Positions 6,553-6,693 of a stretch of DNA of 6,693 nt are shown one piece after another. Within the stretch, counting starts at the first letter, position 1. The number at the start of each line of letters is the position of its first letter. The stretch comes from Comamonadaceae bacterium (lineage in GTDB: Bacteria; Pseudomonadota; Gammaproteobacteria; Burkholderiales; Burkholderiaceae). The stretch covers positions 1 through 6,693 of the forward strand of contig CANCGU010000149.1 in the NCBI GenBank assembly GCA_947377705.1, given 5' to 3'. The position numbers and the translations under genes are program-made. The notes beneath the pieces are model-generated. The model was not told the origin of the DNA. It searched no databases and saw nothing but the letters and a program-made list of their open reading frames with translations.

Positions 6553-6557
6553 TTTTG

Positions 6558-6563
6558 TCTCCT
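6558..6563 (-). promoter_or_regulatory. Ribosome binding site that decides the first receptor's start
   Basis: AGGAGA on the minus strand lies 5 bases before ATG 6552. It is better than the AGGTGG ahead of the alternative ATG at 6576. Confidence 0.7.
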
Positions 6564-6588
6564 GATAATTTTTCATTGATGACCCACC

Positions 6589-6693
6589 TTAGACCAACCT
6601 CAACTCATCCAGTTGAGTGGCGACATCCTGCGCCGTTTGACAAACCCCATAGATGTAGTGATCAGGTCGAACAATCGCCGCCAAAACACCATG
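6589..6693 (-). CDS. C-terminal end of a probable FAD-dependent aromatic hydroxylase (partial)
   Basis: Only the last 34 residues and a TAA stop are in the window; the gene continues past the right edge. The fragment carries AAIVRPDHYIYGV. An aliphatic stretch followed by VRPD and a tyrosine is the usual last strand of the thioredoxin-like C-terminal domain of single-component flavin hydroxylases of the FAD_binding_3 type (phenol hydroxylase, MhpA and TfdB relatives). These enzymes add a hydroxyl to phenolic rings using NAD(P)H and oxygen. Here the class rests on a short motif recalled from memory, so it is only moderately secure. Its stop lies 36 bases before the first Bug receptor start, so it is probably the upstream member of the same operon. 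Confidence 0.6.
   Translation of the reverse strand, partial: HGVLAAIVRPDHYIYGVCQTAQDVATQLDELRLV
6599..6617 (-). other. Perfect 7-bp hairpin at the 3' end of the hydroxylase-like gene
   Basis: In the minus-strand transcript, CTCAACT, a 5-base loop and AGTTGAG (6617-6599) form a perfect 7-bp stem about 7 bases before the TAA. No U-run follows, so it is not a standard terminator. A role in mRNA stability or in setting expression of the downstream receptor genes is possible but unproven. Confidence 0.3.

Overview
The window looks like chromosome of a betaproteobacterium, most likely Burkholderiales and probably Comamonadaceae. Three of its seven genes encode periplasmic solute receptors of the Bug/TctC type, a family strongly expanded in that group. 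They are interleaved with small-molecule catabolic enzymes on DNA of moderate to high G+C. The organism call is inferred from gene content and protein style; there is no rRNA or other phylogenetic marker. No tRNA, rRNA, CRISPR array, insertion sequence or phage gene was seen.

Layout, left to right. (1) Bases 1-2034, minus strand: a tartrate/D-malate dehydrogenase-like gene (970-2034) is followed 23 bases downstream by a Bug-type receptor gene (946 down to 1, cut by the left edge). They look like a two-gene uptake-and-oxidation unit for a C4 hydroxy acid. (2) Bases 2035-2140: a divergent intergenic region with a spaced 8-bp inverted repeat. (3) Bases 2141-3547, plus strand: a metal-dependent aminohydrolase that fits 8-oxoguanine deaminase. 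(4) Bases 3550-6693, minus strand: a compact operon in the order FAD-dependent aromatic hydroxylase (only its last 34 residues are in the window), Bug receptor, second Bug receptor, and an ACMSD-type amidohydrolase/decarboxylase. It meets the deaminase gene tail to tail with only 2 bases between the stop codons.

How the genes may work together. The right-hand operon reads as a catabolic module for an unidentified, probably aromatic or carboxylated, compound: two receptors for capture, a hydroxylase and a decarboxylase/hydrolase. The left-hand pair would capture and oxidise a tartrate- or malate-like acid. The deaminase would remove 8-oxoguanine or a related aminopurine/pyrimidine and has no evident link to either neighbour. 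No TctA/TctB membrane components are in the window.

These are recognisable families, and I see no clearly new molecular system. The most open questions are the substrate of the receptor/hydroxylase/decarboxylase operon and the unusual two-cysteine receptor at the left edge. Three start codons were set by ribosome binding sites or family N-termini rather than by the longest reading frame.
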